DNA of 64,000 bases from Streptomyces dysideae. Lineage in GTDB: Bacteria > Actinomycetota > Actinomycetes > Streptomycetales > Streptomycetaceae. The notes under the pieces are model-generated. The model did not search any database and was not told where the DNA came from. It saw only the letters and a list, made by a program, of their open reading frames with translations. The stretch lies in contig NZ_KQ949120.1 in assembly GCF_001514305.1 (NCBI RefSeq), positions 1 to 64,000 on the forward strand, in the 5' to 3' direction. Of this stretch, positions 8,962 to 17,263 are shown in pieces (positions within the stretch are counted from its first letter, which is position 1; each line of letters starts with the position of its first letter). Made by a program: the position numbers and the translations under genes.

Positions 8962-9384
8962 TCAGCGGGTGCGGGCGGCAGCACGCGCGGGAGCAGGAAC
9001 GACTGCAGTGCAAGGGGCCGGACCCTGCTCGGGTTCCGGGTCGGGGACGCGGTGCAAGCTGGCCAGGACGCCGTTCAGGGTTTTGGTGTGGGCGTCGCGG
9101 GTGGCGACGGAGTCGGCAAGCCGGCGGGCGCAGTCGAGGATGTGGACGGCCTCGACGGGGCCGATCTGACGCTCCGGGTGGGCCAGTTCACGTAGCCGCT
9201 GCAGCTGGAAGGCGATATTGCGTTCGGCGAACTGCAGGTCGGTGAGGCTGCCGATCAGGGCGGCCAGCATGCTGCCGTCGGGATTGGCCTCAGCGACGGT
9301 TTCGAGGTCGCGCAGGGGCTTGGCGTAGAGGTCCTCGATGCGCCCGGCGATCTGCTGCGAGTCGCTGGCGGAGGGCTGGGACAA
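8962..9384 (-). CDS. Hypothetical helical element protein, 140 aa
   Basis: TTG 9384 start. The body is almost entirely alpha-helical (IAGRIEDLYAKPLRDLETVA, LQFAERNIAFQLQRLRELAH), suggesting a four-helix bundle or coiled coil. A Pro/Ala tail ends ARAAARTR. No family is recognised. It sits next to two proteins of similar design, and the three together look like diverged members of one small-helical-protein group. Confidence 0.6.
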   Translation of the reverse strand: MSQPSASDSQQIAGRIEDLYAKPLRDLETVAEANPDGSMLAALIGSLTDLQFAERNIAFQLQRLRELAHPERQIGPVEAVHILDCARRLADSVATRDAHTKTLNGVLASLHRVPDPEPEQGPAPCTAVVPAPARAAARTR

Positions 9385-9399
9385 AGGTCAATGGGACTT

Positions 9400-9843
9400 T
9401 CAGTGGCGGTGGGTTCGCACCGCCCCGGCGCGCGGGGGCGCCGGGGCGGGCGCGGCAACAGCCGTGATCTTCTGCTGGGCGAACTGGAGAGGCCGAGCCG
9501 GGCGTTGGCCGGGCTCGGGCATGGTCCGCAGGAGCTCGCCGAGGGCGGCGACGTAGCCGTTGCGTCCGGACAGGGCGGCCTCCAGCCACTGGGCGTCGAA
9601 GCGCAGGTCGTCGGCGGACAGCTCGTTCATGTCCCGGTCAGCGGCGGTGGCGCCGTGGACGCGGTCCCGTACCTGGGCCACCTGCTCCTCAGCCACCACC
9701 AGGAAGCTGCGCAACTCCAGCGCACGCACCAGGGCCGCGGAGGCGTCGGGCCCTGTCGCCTGCGCGTACAGCTCCCGGACCGGGGCCCCGAACGCCTCCT
9801 CCAGAAGGGTGTCCCGTGTGGAGGTCTTGTCGATCACGCTCAT
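9400..9843 (-). CDS. Hypothetical helical element protein, 147 aa
   Basis: ATG 9843 start overlaps the TGA of the upstream gene (ATGA). The body is helical (DTLLEEAFGAPVRELYAQAT, LVRALELRSFLVVAEEQVAQ) and the tail is Pro/Ala-rich, ending GAVRTHRH. Translational coupling to its neighbour suggests the two act together; no function is recognised. Confidence 0.6.
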   Translation of the reverse strand: MSVIDKTSTRDTLLEEAFGAPVRELYAQATGPDASAALVRALELRSFLVVAEEQVAQVRDRVHGATAADRDMNELSADDLRFDAQWLEAALSGRNGYVAALGELLRTMPEPGQRPARPLQFAQQKITAVAAPAPAPPRAGAVRTHRH

Positions 9844-10307
9844 CGGACCGCTCCGCGTACGGGAGCCTGGCCAACGGCGGGCAGCGACGGTTCGGTGGTC
9901 GGCAGGGCCGGGCTCCGGCGCGCCGCTGGGGAGCGCCATACCGCTGTGCGGTTTCCGATCGCCTGGGGGTCGAGGAGGTGGCGCACCGTCATGGCACGTC
10001 CCTCACGCACCGTGTGCGCGCTGTTCACCGTGTGCGCGAACTGCATGATGTGCTCGGGCAACTCGACGAATTCGTCATCGGGTACGGCGTCCATGTGCTG
10101 GGCGAGGGCTTCGGCAAGGGCGTCTTCGGCCTGGTCCAGCACCTGCTGGGCCTCGGTGAGCATTCCGTGCCAGCGCACGATCGTGGCGGCTTCCGGGCTG
10201 GCCTGGGGGGCGGCGGCTACGGCTTGGCGCAGTTCGGCGATCGGCATCTGGAAGCGGGTCTCTATCTGCTCGGTGAGGACGCCCAGCACGTCGTCGGCAT
10301 CCGGCAC
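9840..10307 (-). CDS. Hypothetical helical element protein, 155 aa
   Basis: GTG 10307 start, 6 nt after GGAG. It is helical and acidic at the N-terminus (MPIAELRQAVAAAPQ, LTEAQQVLDQAEDALAEALA), with a basic disordered C-terminus ending APVRGAVR. It follows the secreted SH3 gene by 110 bp and is translationally coupled to the next gene. Family unknown. Confidence 0.6.
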   Translation of the reverse strand: MPDADDVLGVLTEQIETRFQMPIAELRQAVAAAPQASPEAATIVRWHGMLTEAQQVLDQAEDALAEALAQHMDAVPDDEFVELPEHIMQFAHTVNSAHTVREGRAMTVRHLLDPQAIGNRTAVWRSPAARRSPALPTTEPSLPAVGQAPVRGAVR

Positions 10308-10417
10308 AGCAAGCTCCTTTCCGTGGGCATTCGGGGAAACAGGGCCGACAATTCACGACCCAACCGCCTTACAGGTGGCGGCGATACAGCACGGACGGTG
10401 CCGGGGCAGCTTTCTGG

Positions 10418-10762
10418 CTAGTCCAGGCACATGCCGACGGAGCGGTAGACGTAGGTGGCGGAGACCCAGCCCTTGACGCCGGTCGTCTTGTCGGTGATGT
10501 AGCGCCACTTTCCGCTGGTCTTGTGCACGGTGAACTTGTGGCCCCGGTACAAGATCCCGACGGCGGTGGACGTGGCGGACGCCTTGGAGCGGATGGTGAC
10601 GGCGTTGGTGCCGATCACCCAGGGTCCCGGGCCGGTGCAGGACGGGTTGCCCATCGAGGCAGGCACCTGGGCGGGTGCGGCGCTCGCAGCGGTCGCGGAG
10701 ACCAGGGGCAGGGCGAGGGCGCCCAGAAGGGCAGCAGAGACGGCTATTCGGGTTGAGCGCAT
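10418..10762 (-). CDS. Secreted SH3-like (SH3_3) protein
   Basis: 114 aa from ATG 10762, chosen because it begins a textbook signal peptide: MRSTRIAVSAALLGALALPL, cleavage after ATAASAAPA. A longer frame to 10894 runs into the operator. The mature protein is one bacterial SH3 domain: VTIRSKASATSTAVGILYRG, then KWRYITDK and KGWVSATYVYR. Two cysteines (in NPSCTG and SVGMCLD) could form a disulfide. Such domains usually bind cell-wall peptides, so the protein may work at the wall during conjugation. It is the first gene after the 10851-10872 operator. Confidence 0.85.
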   Translation of the reverse strand: MRSTRIAVSAALLGALALPLVSATAASAAPAQVPASMGNPSCTGPGPWVIGTNAVTIRSKASATSTAVGILYRGHKFTVHKTSGKWRYITDKTTGVKGWVSATYVYRSVGMCLD

Positions 10763-10850
10763 GGGGAATTGGACTCCATAGAAGGGGAAGGAGAAATGCA
10801 GGAACAGGCCCGGGCAGATGCAGTGCGGGCCGAGTTCAAGAGTCCGGAGA

Positions 10851-10886
10851 ATCCCCGGTTTCGGTAACCGGGCATGTGCTGCTATA
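10851..10886 (-). promoter_or_regulatory. Promoter and palindromic operator, copy 1
   Basis: Read on the minus strand: a -10-like hexamer TATAGC (10886-10881), exactly 8 nt, then half-site CCCGGTT, spacer ACCGA and half-site AACCGGGGAT (10872-10851). The operator covers the expected transcription start, as a repressor site would. It lies 89 bp upstream of the SH3-protein gene. Four further copies with the same orientation and spacing occur in the window. Confidence 0.75.
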
Positions 10887-10964
10887 TTCCGCACTCACAT
10901 ACGCGGAACGACATCCGTTCCGGCGCGAAATGGCGTGACACAGGAGGAGGTTCTCGTATTCGGC

Positions 10965-11678
10965 TCAGCGCCTTGGGCTGCGTGGCGGCGTGGGGCGTGC
11001 CGGCGACGAGGGCAGCGTGGTGCGGTGGGTGGGTGGTGCGGGGGCGGGCAGCGGGATGTCCTCGCCGCTCCAGTGCGCCTCCCACCAGGTCGTGGCGGCC
11101 TCAGAGGTGGCGAAGCCGCCCTCGCGCAGCGTGTGCGTGAAGGTGTCGGTGTCGGCCTCTTCCAGCAGCACCCGGAACGGCACGGGCGCTCTCTCGTCGA
11201 GGGCGCGCAGGAGCACGGTCGTCTGGATGGGCTCGCTGTCGTTTGTGTAGCTGGTCAGGAGGGCGAAGTGGTCGCCGTCGCGGCGCAGCCGCTCCTCCAG
11301 CGCTCGGGTGGCGTCATCGGCGGGCGTGGTGCCCATGCCCTGCGGCAGGAGGATCTTCTCCTCGGGGCAGCCGCGGGCGATCAGCCACGACTGGGCCATG
11401 GCTGGCAGGGGCAGCTCGGCGCGGGCGAAGCGGAAGGTGCGCGCCGCGGTGTCGCGCTTGAGGTGCAGGGCGACGATCTGGGGCTCGCCGGGGATCCCCC
11501 AGGTGACGGCCCCGTTGTGCAGGACGTAGAAGCTGTGCTTGTCGTCGCTGGTGTGATGCTCGGCCAGGACGGTGAGCATGTCGTGCTCGCTGGCGATGTG
11601 CTGCCAGAACTGCTCGTCAACGCGTTCGTTGACGGCCTCGTAGCCGTCGAGGCGGAGGTCCGGGGTGGATCTGGGCAT
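10965..11678 (-). CDS. Hypothetical element protein, 237 aa
   Basis: ATG 11678 start. A mixed alpha/beta globular domain fills residues 1-210, with conserved-looking aromatic and acidic positions (DEQFWQHIASEHDMLTVLA, FYVLHNGAVTWGIPG, TTWWEAHWSGEDIPLP). The terminal 25 residues are disordered and end TPPRSPRR. I have no functional assignment. It is the last gene of the transcription unit that begins at 14691. Confidence 0.65.
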   Translation of the reverse strand: MPRSTPDLRLDGYEAVNERVDEQFWQHIASEHDMLTVLAEHHTSDDKHSFYVLHNGAVTWGIPGEPQIVALHLKRDTAARTFRFARAELPLPAMAQSWLIARGCPEEKILLPQGMGTTPADDATRALEERLRRDGDHFALLTSYTNDSEPIQTTVLLRALDERAPVPFRVLLEEADTDTFTHTLREGGFATSEAATTWWEAHWSGEDIPLPAPAPPTHRTTLPSSPARPTPPRSPRR

Positions 11679-11734
11679 CGATGCTTTCGGATCGAAGGCA
11701 GGAACGGGACTGTGCGAGTGGGCCGTTGAGGCGT

Positions 11735-12460
11735 TCAGCGCCGAGGGGCGGACGCAGTCGGCCAGGCTCCAGCTCGCCGCACGGGCGGCAAGGGCTGTGG
11801 TCCGGGTGGTCGTGGCGCGGCGAGGAGTGGGCGGCCGGCGTCGGTGAGGGTGACGGGCTGCCCGGCGTGCAGCGGGTGGGAGTCGTCGCGTGCGACGAGA
11901 CCAGCCTGCTCCAAGCGACGGAACTGGCTGTAGGTGACCCGGGTGCCAGAGGCGGTCACGACCGACAGGCGCTGGGTCAGCAGGTGTTCCCGCAGTGTGG
12001 CGCCCTGGGCGATGGCGAGCAGGGCCGCATGATCGGGCGGAGGCAGCTCTGCCGATGGACCGGTCCCGCGACTTCGGGTGGCGGCTTCCACGGGCTCCAG
12101 CGCCGCCTTGACCTGTTGTTCGCGATCATCGCGTGCGGCGGCGGCCTCCTCCAGCGTGGTGACGGTGCGGTTGATGCGCGTGAACAAGGCATGGTCGACG
12201 GCGAACTCACCGGAGGCCAGCCTCTGGAGCTGGACCCGGTAGAAGGTCACGGTGTGTTCGGCCTGGACAAGAGCGCGGTGTGCCTCAGCCAGGCGGGCAT
12301 GCGGCTCGTCGAGGAGGTCGCGGTCGCGGTGCTGCCACAGCTGATCGATGCTGTGGCCGACAGCCGCCTCAATGCGGTGATCGAGGGCCGTGAGCGCCTT
12401 CTTCGCAGGCGGAGGAGTGGGAGGCATAGGCGGGGTTGGTTTCTCGGTGGAAGTGATCAC
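11735..12460 (-). CDS. Hypothetical protein with C-terminal winged-helix-like segment, 241 aa
   Basis: GTG 12460 overlaps the TGA of the acetyltransferase gene (GTGA). The N-terminal 130 residues are long helices (ALDHRIEAAVGHSIDQLWQH, VTTLEEAAAARDDREQQVKA), probably a coiled coil. Residues 170-215 read like a winged helix (VTYSQFRRLEQAGLVARDD, then the wing GQPVTLTDAGRPLL). The tail ends PTASAPRR. It could be a DNA-binding accessory or partition protein; this is inference from the fold only. Confidence 0.6.
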   Translation of the reverse strand: MITSTEKPTPPMPPTPPPAKKALTALDHRIEAAVGHSIDQLWQHRDRDLLDEPHARLAEAHRALVQAEHTVTFYRVQLQRLASGEFAVDHALFTRINRTVTTLEEAAAARDDREQQVKAALEPVEAATRSRGTGPSAELPPPDHAALLAIAQGATLREHLLTQRLSVVTASGTRVTYSQFRRLEQAGLVARDDSHPLHAGQPVTLTDAGRPLLAAPRPPGPQPLPPVRRAGAWPTASAPRR

Positions 12461-12945
12461 GGTGGCCCGCTGTCGGCAGACGTCTCGCCGAGGGCAATGC
12501 GGACATCGAGGTGGGTGCCGTCGCGCGTGTGTACGGCTGGGCCGAGAGAAGCGAGAAGACGCAGCATCGGGATGTTGGAGGCGTCGGTGTACGCGGTCAG
12601 AGTGTGAGCGCCCCGGGAGCGGGCGGCGTCGGCCGCGTGCCGGGCCAGGGCAGTGCCGATGCCCTGGCGCTGGCGGGCGTCGGCGACCTGCAGTCCAAGG
12701 TCGACGACGCCCTCCTGGCGGCTGACAGGGCCGACGCAGACGAGGCCGACCGGTTCCTCGTCGACGTCGAGCCCGACCCAGCACTCCGCATGGGCGAGCA
12801 GCCGCGAAAGGTCACGGCGCGCGAAGCAGGTTCGGCCCCAGCGGCGCAGCAGGCTCGTCTCCGAGCAGTGCTGGTGGAAAGCATCGACCAGGTCCCAATC
12901 CCCGGCCGTCACCCGTCGCGTGCGCGCGAGAGCAGGGTGCGTCAG
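12457..12945 (-). CDS. GNAT-family N-acetyltransferase
   Basis: 162 aa if started at CTG 12945, which overlaps the TGA of the upstream gene (CTGA); GTG 12912 is the alternative but would cut into the first beta strand. GNAT hallmarks: first strand/helix RRVTAGDWDLVDAFHQHCS, a central strand ECWVGLDVDEEPVGLVCVG, and the acetyl-CoA pyrophosphate loop RQRQGIGTALARHA followed by LTAYTDASNIPMLRLLASLG. The substrate is unknown. It lacks the Arg tail and ends SADSGPP. Confidence 0.8.
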   Translation of the reverse strand: MTHPALARTRRVTAGDWDLVDAFHQHCSETSLLRRWGRTCFARRDLSRLLAHAECWVGLDVDEEPVGLVCVGPVSRQEGVVDLGLQVADARQRQGIGTALARHAADAARSRGAHTLTAYTDASNIPMLRLLASLGPAVHTRDGTHLDVRIALGETSADSGPP

Positions 12946-13577
12946 CAGGAGCAGCCCGCCCGTGCGTCCAGCAGATCGGTACGCCGGTACGCCTTGTAGC
13001 GGCGGCCGTCGTGGCCGGTGGTGTCGCGGGTGCGGACCCCGTAGGGAGCCAGGAGCTGGGCAAGGCGGACCTGGGTGAGGTCGGCGTACGGCCAGCGGCC
13101 CTCGGCGTCGCCCGGCAGGTCGCGCAGGCACAGGACAAGATCGGCGGAGGCCATGGTGTCCGGGTCACCGACGACGTCGAAGACATCGAGGCAGGCGTGG
13201 ACGATCGTCTTCGGCCGGCTCGGGCAGGACAGGAAGTCGGCGTCCTCATCCTCCGCCTCGTCCGGCACATCCTGCGCATCGTCTTCGTCGTCGCCCTCGG
13301 GTGCAGCGGCGCAGCAACACGAGGTGGACAGCAGCACGTTGAGCTCGGCGCCCGCGGCCATGCGCTCGACGAGGACGTCGGTGAGCTTCTCCAACTGCTC
13401 GGCGGCGCTGACGCCGTCGGGCAGCTTGTCGCCGGACAGGGCGCCGAGCTGCCGGTCGAGGTCCTGGACCTCGGTGAACACGTCGAGGATGGCGCGGTGG
13501 TGCGGGTTCTCGGTCGCCGCGACGGGCGCCAGGACGGCGGTGGCGACCTGGTCGATCAGGGTGGGGAACTGCGTCAA
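12942..13577 (-). CDS. DUF3631-like domain protein, 211 aa
   Basis: TTG 13577 overlaps the TGA of the RelE-like gene (TTGA). The C-terminal third (VRLAQLLAPYGVRTRDTTG, RRYKAYRRTDLLDA) matches the DUF3631 end domain, which in full-length relatives follows a primase/helicase-like ATPase. Here no P-loop precedes it, only a helical region and a very acidic linker (EGDDEDDAQDVPDEAEDEDA). A short CCC cluster (STSCCCAA) precedes the acidic part. It may be a detached DNA-binding end of a replication or helicase protein. Confidence 0.65.
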   Translation of the reverse strand: MTQFPTLIDQVATAVLAPVAATENPHHRAILDVFTEVQDLDRQLGALSGDKLPDGVSAAEQLEKLTDVLVERMAAGAELNVLLSTSCCCAAAPEGDDEDDAQDVPDEAEDEDADFLSCPSRPKTIVHACLDVFDVVGDPDTMASADLVLCLRDLPGDAEGRWPYADLTQVRLAQLLAPYGVRTRDTTGHDGRRYKAYRRTDLLDARAGCSC

Positions 13578-14065
13578 CGAAGGGGGCCCTTCAGGGGTGT
13601 GGTGGGTGCGGGGCGGGGAAGGCCGGGCATCGCGGACGGCGGCGGGCCCGGCTTGGGGATCGGCCGGGGTGCGTCCAGCTGGGGGGAGCGGGTGCGGGCG
13701 GCATGCGTCCGCGCGCCCGTTGGACGCCGGGCGATGCCGAGGCGGGTGCGGGCGGTGTCGTACACGTCGTGCCTGGCGCGCGGGCGGACGGCCACCACGT
13801 GGATCTCGGTGCGGTGTGTGGAGTTCGCGGGCGCCGGGCGCTGGGCGTAGACGATGCGCCACTCGTTGCGGTGATCGACGTACAGCTTTCGGCAGCCGGC
13901 GAGGTCGCGTTCGAGCTTGCTGCCGAACAGCCGGGCGTTGACGACGTCCTGGAGCTGGGCGAGTGCCAGATCGCGGATGCCTTCCGGGGCCTGGAGCAGG
14001 TCGGTCAGGGCGCGGGGGTCGAAGGACAGGCCGAAGGCCGGCCGTGCCTCGGGGCTGCCGGTCAT
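13574..14065 (-). CDS. RelE/ParE-like domain protein with long basic tail
   Basis: 163 aa, ATG 14065 overlapping the upstream TGA (ATGA). Residues 10-100 match a RelE/ParE-type mRNA-interferase fold: an amphipathic helix pair (DLLQAPEGIRDLALAQLQDV), then LAGCRKLYVDHRNEWRIVYA and IHVVAVRPRARHDVYDTA. The remaining 60 residues are Pro/Arg-rich and end TPLKGPLR. No antitoxin-like gene is adjacent; the partner upstream is a DUF4913 protein. It may have been recruited for another task or be neutralised by an unlinked antitoxin. Confidence 0.7.
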   Translation of the reverse strand: MTGSPEARPAFGLSFDPRALTDLLQAPEGIRDLALAQLQDVVNARLFGSKLERDLAGCRKLYVDHRNEWRIVYAQRPAPANSTHRTEIHVVAVRPRARHDVYDTARTRLGIARRPTGARTHAARTRSPQLDAPRPIPKPGPPPSAMPGLPRPAPTTPLKGPLR

Positions 14066-14691
14066 ACGGCCTGGCCTGGAGGGACGTCCTCCTCCGGCTC
14101 CCTGGAGGAGCGGGAGGAGGGCTTCGGGCCGGGCAGCAGGCGGTGGGCGGGCCGGTCCGGGTCCGTCATACACGCCGACAGCGGCCCGCCGGGCGCCCGT
14201 ACGGCGGCGATGGCGTGCGTGAGGAAATCGCGGTGCCACACGAACATGCCCGACAGGCCCGCCTCGGGTTCCCTGTGGTGCTGGTAGGCCAGCCACAGGG
14301 AGTGCAGCCAGGCCACGACGTCCTCGTGCTCCTGCCACTGCTCGCACCAGGGCGCCGCGGTGGTGACCTCCGAGCCGTACCGGACGAAGTAGCCGTTCAC
14401 CCAGTCCGTGAGGGCGTCGAGTTCGTCCTCGTACTCCTCGCCGTCCAGTTCCAGGATCGGTCGCGGCTCCGGCGGAGCGGGCGGCAGGGGCATGCCCGCG
14501 AATCCCGGCATGTCGTAGGCGGTGAACGGTGAGGGGGCGGGTGCGGAGGACAGGCTGTCGAGCTGGCGGGCCTGCTGTTCCGACTGATCGAGCAGCTTGC
14601 GGACCTTCGCCTCGATGCTCTCCAGATCGGATTCCGGCAGCCGGACCGGTTCCATCTCCCCGTCATCCGGGGTGTTTATGGATTCAGGCAC
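14062..14691 (-). CDS. DUF4913 domain protein
   Basis: 209 aa from GTG 14691, which follows AGGAGA by 8 nt; TTG 14742 lies in the leader and has no ribosome binding site. The DUF4913 signature occupies about residues 95-175: WVNGYFVRYGSEVTTAAPWC, then VVAWLHSLWLAYQHH and GMFVWHRDFLTHAIAAV. This domain is typical of Streptomyces mobile elements; its function is unknown. The N-terminus is coiled-coil-like (LESIEAKVRKLLDQSEQQAR). It is the first gene of a six-gene unit and sits under operator copy 2. Confidence 0.8.
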   Translation of the reverse strand: MPESINTPDDGEMEPVRLPESDLESIEAKVRKLLDQSEQQARQLDSLSSAPAPSPFTAYDMPGFAGMPLPPAPPEPRPILELDGEEYEDELDALTDWVNGYFVRYGSEVTTAAPWCEQWQEHEDVVAWLHSLWLAYQHHREPEAGLSGMFVWHRDFLTHAIAAVRAPGGPLSACMTDPDRPAHRLLPGPKPSSRSSREPEEDVPPGQAV

Positions 14692-14752
14692 GAAAGGGGG
14701 TCTCCTTGAAGGCGCAGCCGACGGGTGGGATTTCGGCTCCAACCATCCGGAC

Positions 14753-14789
14753 GATCCCCGGTTTCGGTAACCGGGACTTGCGTGCTACA
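14753..14789 (-). promoter_or_regulatory. Promoter and palindromic operator, copy 2
   Basis: On the minus strand: -10-like TGTAGC (14789-14784), 8 nt, then CCCGGTT, spacer ACCGA and AACCGGGGATC (14775-14753). It lies 62 bp upstream of the DUF4913 start and points toward it. The architecture matches copy 1. Confidence 0.75.
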
Positions 14790-14862
14790 ACGCCTCTGCG
14801 GGTGAGGGAGAAAGACGCCAGGCAGCATTCAGCGGGCCGCTCCGGGCATCGGAAGACGGCGG

Positions 14863-15618
14863 TCAGGACGTGAGGGTGACGTCGTCCTGGGTCAGGGTCT
14901 GCTGGAGCGTTTCGGTGAGCCGGGCGGCGGCGATTTCCGCATAATGGCGGGTCTTCTCGACGCCGATGAAATCGCGGCCCTCCAGCAGTGCGGCCACGCC
15001 GGTAGAGCCGGAGCCGCAGGTGAAGTCGAGCACAGTGCCACCCGGCGGGGCGATTTGCACCAGCTCACGCATGACCGAGACAGGCTTCTGCGTGATGTGC
15101 TGGCGGGCCTTGCCTGAGGGCTGCGAGGCGCTGTAGAGGCCCGGCAGGTAGACGGGATTACGGGAGCCGTCGATGGCCCCCTTGGACGCCCAGACGATGA
15201 ACTCGCAGTTCTGGGTGAAGCGGCCCTTCTGCGGCCTGGCCTGCGGCTTGTGCCAGGCCAGCACTCCACGCCACAGCCAGCCGGCCGCCTGGATCGCGTC
15301 CGTGGTGATCGGCAGCTGACGCCAGTCGGTGAACAGCAGCGCCGTGCCACCGCTCTTCGTCAGCCGGTGGGCCTCGGTCATGATCTGCGTCAGCCAGAAC
15401 CCATACGACCGCTGATCCATGTTCTCACCCGTGAAGTCCGGCAGGTCATGACCGGCGTCGACGGAGGTGTACTTCTGCTTGGCGCTGCGGCTCGTGCGCT
15501 CCTTCGCGGTCCGGCCGCCGGAGTTGTAGGGCGGGTCGGTGATGACGGAGTCGACGCAGTTGTCCGGCAGTTCGGCGAGAACGCTGAGCGCGTCGCCCTG
15601 ATGCAGGGAAAAAGGCAA
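14863..15618 (-). CDS. DNA methyltransferase (DPPY amino-MTase, beta-type order)
   Basis: 251 aa from TTG 15618; the frame is open to 15762 but the protein core starts here. Catalytic motif IV is ITDPPYNSGG near residue 30 and the AdoMet motif I is DFTCGSGSTG near residue 205, the order of beta-type N6-adenine/N4-cytosine methyltransferases. Other family features are FTDWRQLP, GWLWRGVLAWHK and the target loop KPQARPQKGRFTQNCEF. No restriction enzyme is next to it, so it is a solitary methyltransferase, likely for anti-restriction or regulation. It is transcribed divergently from the transfer operon. Confidence 0.88.
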   Translation of the reverse strand: MPFSLHQGDALSVLAELPDNCVDSVITDPPYNSGGRTAKERTSRSAKQKYTSVDAGHDLPDFTGENMDQRSYGFWLTQIMTEAHRLTKSGGTALLFTDWRQLPITTDAIQAAGWLWRGVLAWHKPQARPQKGRFTQNCEFIVWASKGAIDGSRNPVYLPGLYSASQPSGKARQHITQKPVSVMRELVQIAPPGGTVLDFTCGSGSTGVAALLEGRDFIGVEKTRHYAEIAAARLTETLQQTLTQDDVTLTS

Positions 15619-15752
15619 AGAGGTACCCCAGTTCGGATCGGTGAAGAGGACGGGACTGCCTCCAGACCCGCAGCAGTGATCCCGTCGTCGGCATTCGGGC
15701 GTGACAAGGCCCGCCGACGGAAGACGGGGATGCGAGGGGGAGGGACCAAAAC

Positions 15753-15773
15753 TGTAGGGCACGATCCCCGGTT
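15753..15773 (+). promoter_or_regulatory. Transfer-operon promoter and operator half-site, copy 3
   Basis: -10-like TGTAGG (15753-15758), 8 nt, then the half-site GATCCCCGGTT (15763-15773). The mirror half is missing here. A loose second half-site ATCCCCGG lies at 15793-15800. It points to the transfer operon, whose first gene starts at 16154. Confidence 0.6.
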
Positions 15774-15823
15774 GAGCGCTATCGCCGCCAAAATCCCCGG
15801 AATCAAGCCTTGATCACGAACGA

Positions 15824-15851
15824 TTTCGGCAACCGGGGATCCGCCCTTACT
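15824..15851 (-). promoter_or_regulatory. Methyltransferase promoter and operator, copy 4
   Basis: On the minus strand: -10-like AGTAAG (15851-15846), 8 nt, then CCCGGTT, spacer GCCGA and a degenerate second half AAATCG. It drives toward the solitary methyltransferase, leaving a leader of about 200 nt. With copy 3 it makes a divergent control region. Confidence 0.55.
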
Positions 15852-16153
15852 GTTTAGGGACTGCCCGGCGGAGACCGCCGATGGCCCACTCCCCTACCCC
15901 TGCCCCTGCCCTCGTGGAGGTTCCCCATGTCCCGGCACACCTGACCCAACACCCTGCAACGGCGTGAGGTGCAACTCCGCCCCGTTGCCCAAGGCATCCC
16001 GATTCACCCAGCCCGGCCGCCCGCTCCCTTTCCACCCTGCGTACGCGCGGCCAGGGCTTCGCTTCCAAGGACACCGTTGACATCGCTCTACCCTCCCCTG
16101 CCCACGGGCGCCCCGCCGCCGGATCGTAGCCGTCCGCCGGGAGGCCAGCCGGA
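15852..16153. other. Gene-free leader of the transfer operon
   Basis: About 300 bp between the divergent operators and the first transfer gene. I see no convincing ORF, RNA gene or strong hairpin. It presumably forms the untranslated leader of the transfer operon. A GGAGG ribosome binding site at its end precedes TTG 16154. Confidence 0.4.
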
Positions 16154-17263
16154 TTGAAGGGCATAGCCGCCGGCATTGGCGTCTTCGTCCTCTCCCCCTT
16201 CCTCCTCGCCGGCACGGCCATGCTGATGGCCTCCTCCAGCGAGGCTGCCCAGAGCACCTACTCGTCCCTCGCTTGCGTGGGCGACATCGACACCGATGCC
16301 GTCGTCGAGCAGGTCACCAAGATCCTCAACGGCGCGTCCGCCAAGGACGTCCACGTCGAGGGCCTGTCCCTGCCCGAGGAGCAGATCCCCAACGCCCGCA
16401 CCATCGTGGCCACCGGGATCAGCCTGAACGTGCCGAAGAAGGGCCAGATCATCGCGCTCGCCACCGCGATGCAGGAATCACGGCTGCGCAACCTCGCCTC
16501 CGGCGACCGCGACTCGCTCGGCCTGTTCCAGCAGCGCCCGAGCCAGGGCTGGGGCACCGCCGAGGAGATCCACGATCCCGTCTACGCCTCCACCCAGTTC
16601 TACAAGCACCTGCTCGCCGTGGACGGCTGGCAGCAAATGACCGTTGCCCAGGCCGCCCAGGCCGTGCAACGCTCCGCCTACCCCGACGCCTACGCGCAGT
16701 GGGAGGAGCTGGCGACCGCCCTGCAAAAGGCAATCGCCGCCACCTTCCCGGACGCCTCCGGCACGGACACGGACACCACCTCCAGCACCACGTCCTGCAC
16801 GGCGACCGAGGACGGCTCCGGGTACGGCACCATCCCTGAAGGCTCCGTGCCCAAGGGCTACTCGATCCCCAAGGACGCCGATCCGAAGGCGCGCAAGGCG
16901 ATCGCGTGGGCGATGGCGCAGCTCGGCACGATGTACCAGTGGGGCGGCACCTGCACCGCACCGCACGGCCCGGACCCGATGGGCCGCTGCGACTGCAGCT
17001 CGCTGACCCAGCAGGCGTATGCGCATGCCGGCATCCAGCTCACCCGCACCACGTACACGCAGGTCAACGAGGGCAAGGCCGTCTCCCCGAAGGCGCTGAA
17101 GCCCGGTGACCTGATCTTCTCCCGCGGCAGCGCCGCCCGCCCCGAACATGTCGGCATGTACATCGGCTCGGGTCTCGCGATCGAGGCACCCCGAACTGGA
17201 AAGCCTGTTCGAATCACGCCGCTTGCGGACTGGGACATCCTCGCCGCCCGCCGCGTCATCTGA
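16154..17263 (+). CDS. Bifunctional cell-wall hydrolase of the conjugation machinery (lysozyme-like + NlpC/P60)
   Basis: 369 aa, TTG 16154 after GGAGG. An N-terminal membrane anchor (GVFVLSPFLLAGTAMLMASS) is followed by a lysozyme-like transglycosylase domain at about residues 85-190, with candidate catalytic Glu108 (ATAMQESRLR) and SLGLFQQRPSQGWGT. A Ser/Thr linker leads to an NlpC/P60 domain from residue 245 with Cys281 (CDCSSL), His332 (EHVGMYIG) and a polar third residue nearby. Such VirB1-like proteins open peptidoglycan for a type IV channel. It is the first gene of the transfer operon. Confidence 0.9.
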   Translation: MKGIAAGIGVFVLSPFLLAGTAMLMASSSEAAQSTYSSLACVGDIDTDAVVEQVTKILNGASAKDVHVEGLSLPEEQIPNARTIVATGISLNVPKKGQIIALATAMQESRLRNLASGDRDSLGLFQQRPSQGWGTAEEIHDPVYASTQFYKHLLAVDGWQQMTVAQAAQAVQRSAYPDAYAQWEELATALQKAIAATFPDASGTDTDTTSSTTSCTATEDGSGYGTIPEGSVPKGYSIPKDADPKARKAIAWAMAQLGTMYQWGGTCTAPHGPDPMGRCDCSSLTQQAYAHAGIQLTRTTYTQVNEGKAVSPKALKPGDLIFSRGSAARPEHVGMYIGSGLAIEAPRTGKPVRITPLADWDILAARRVI

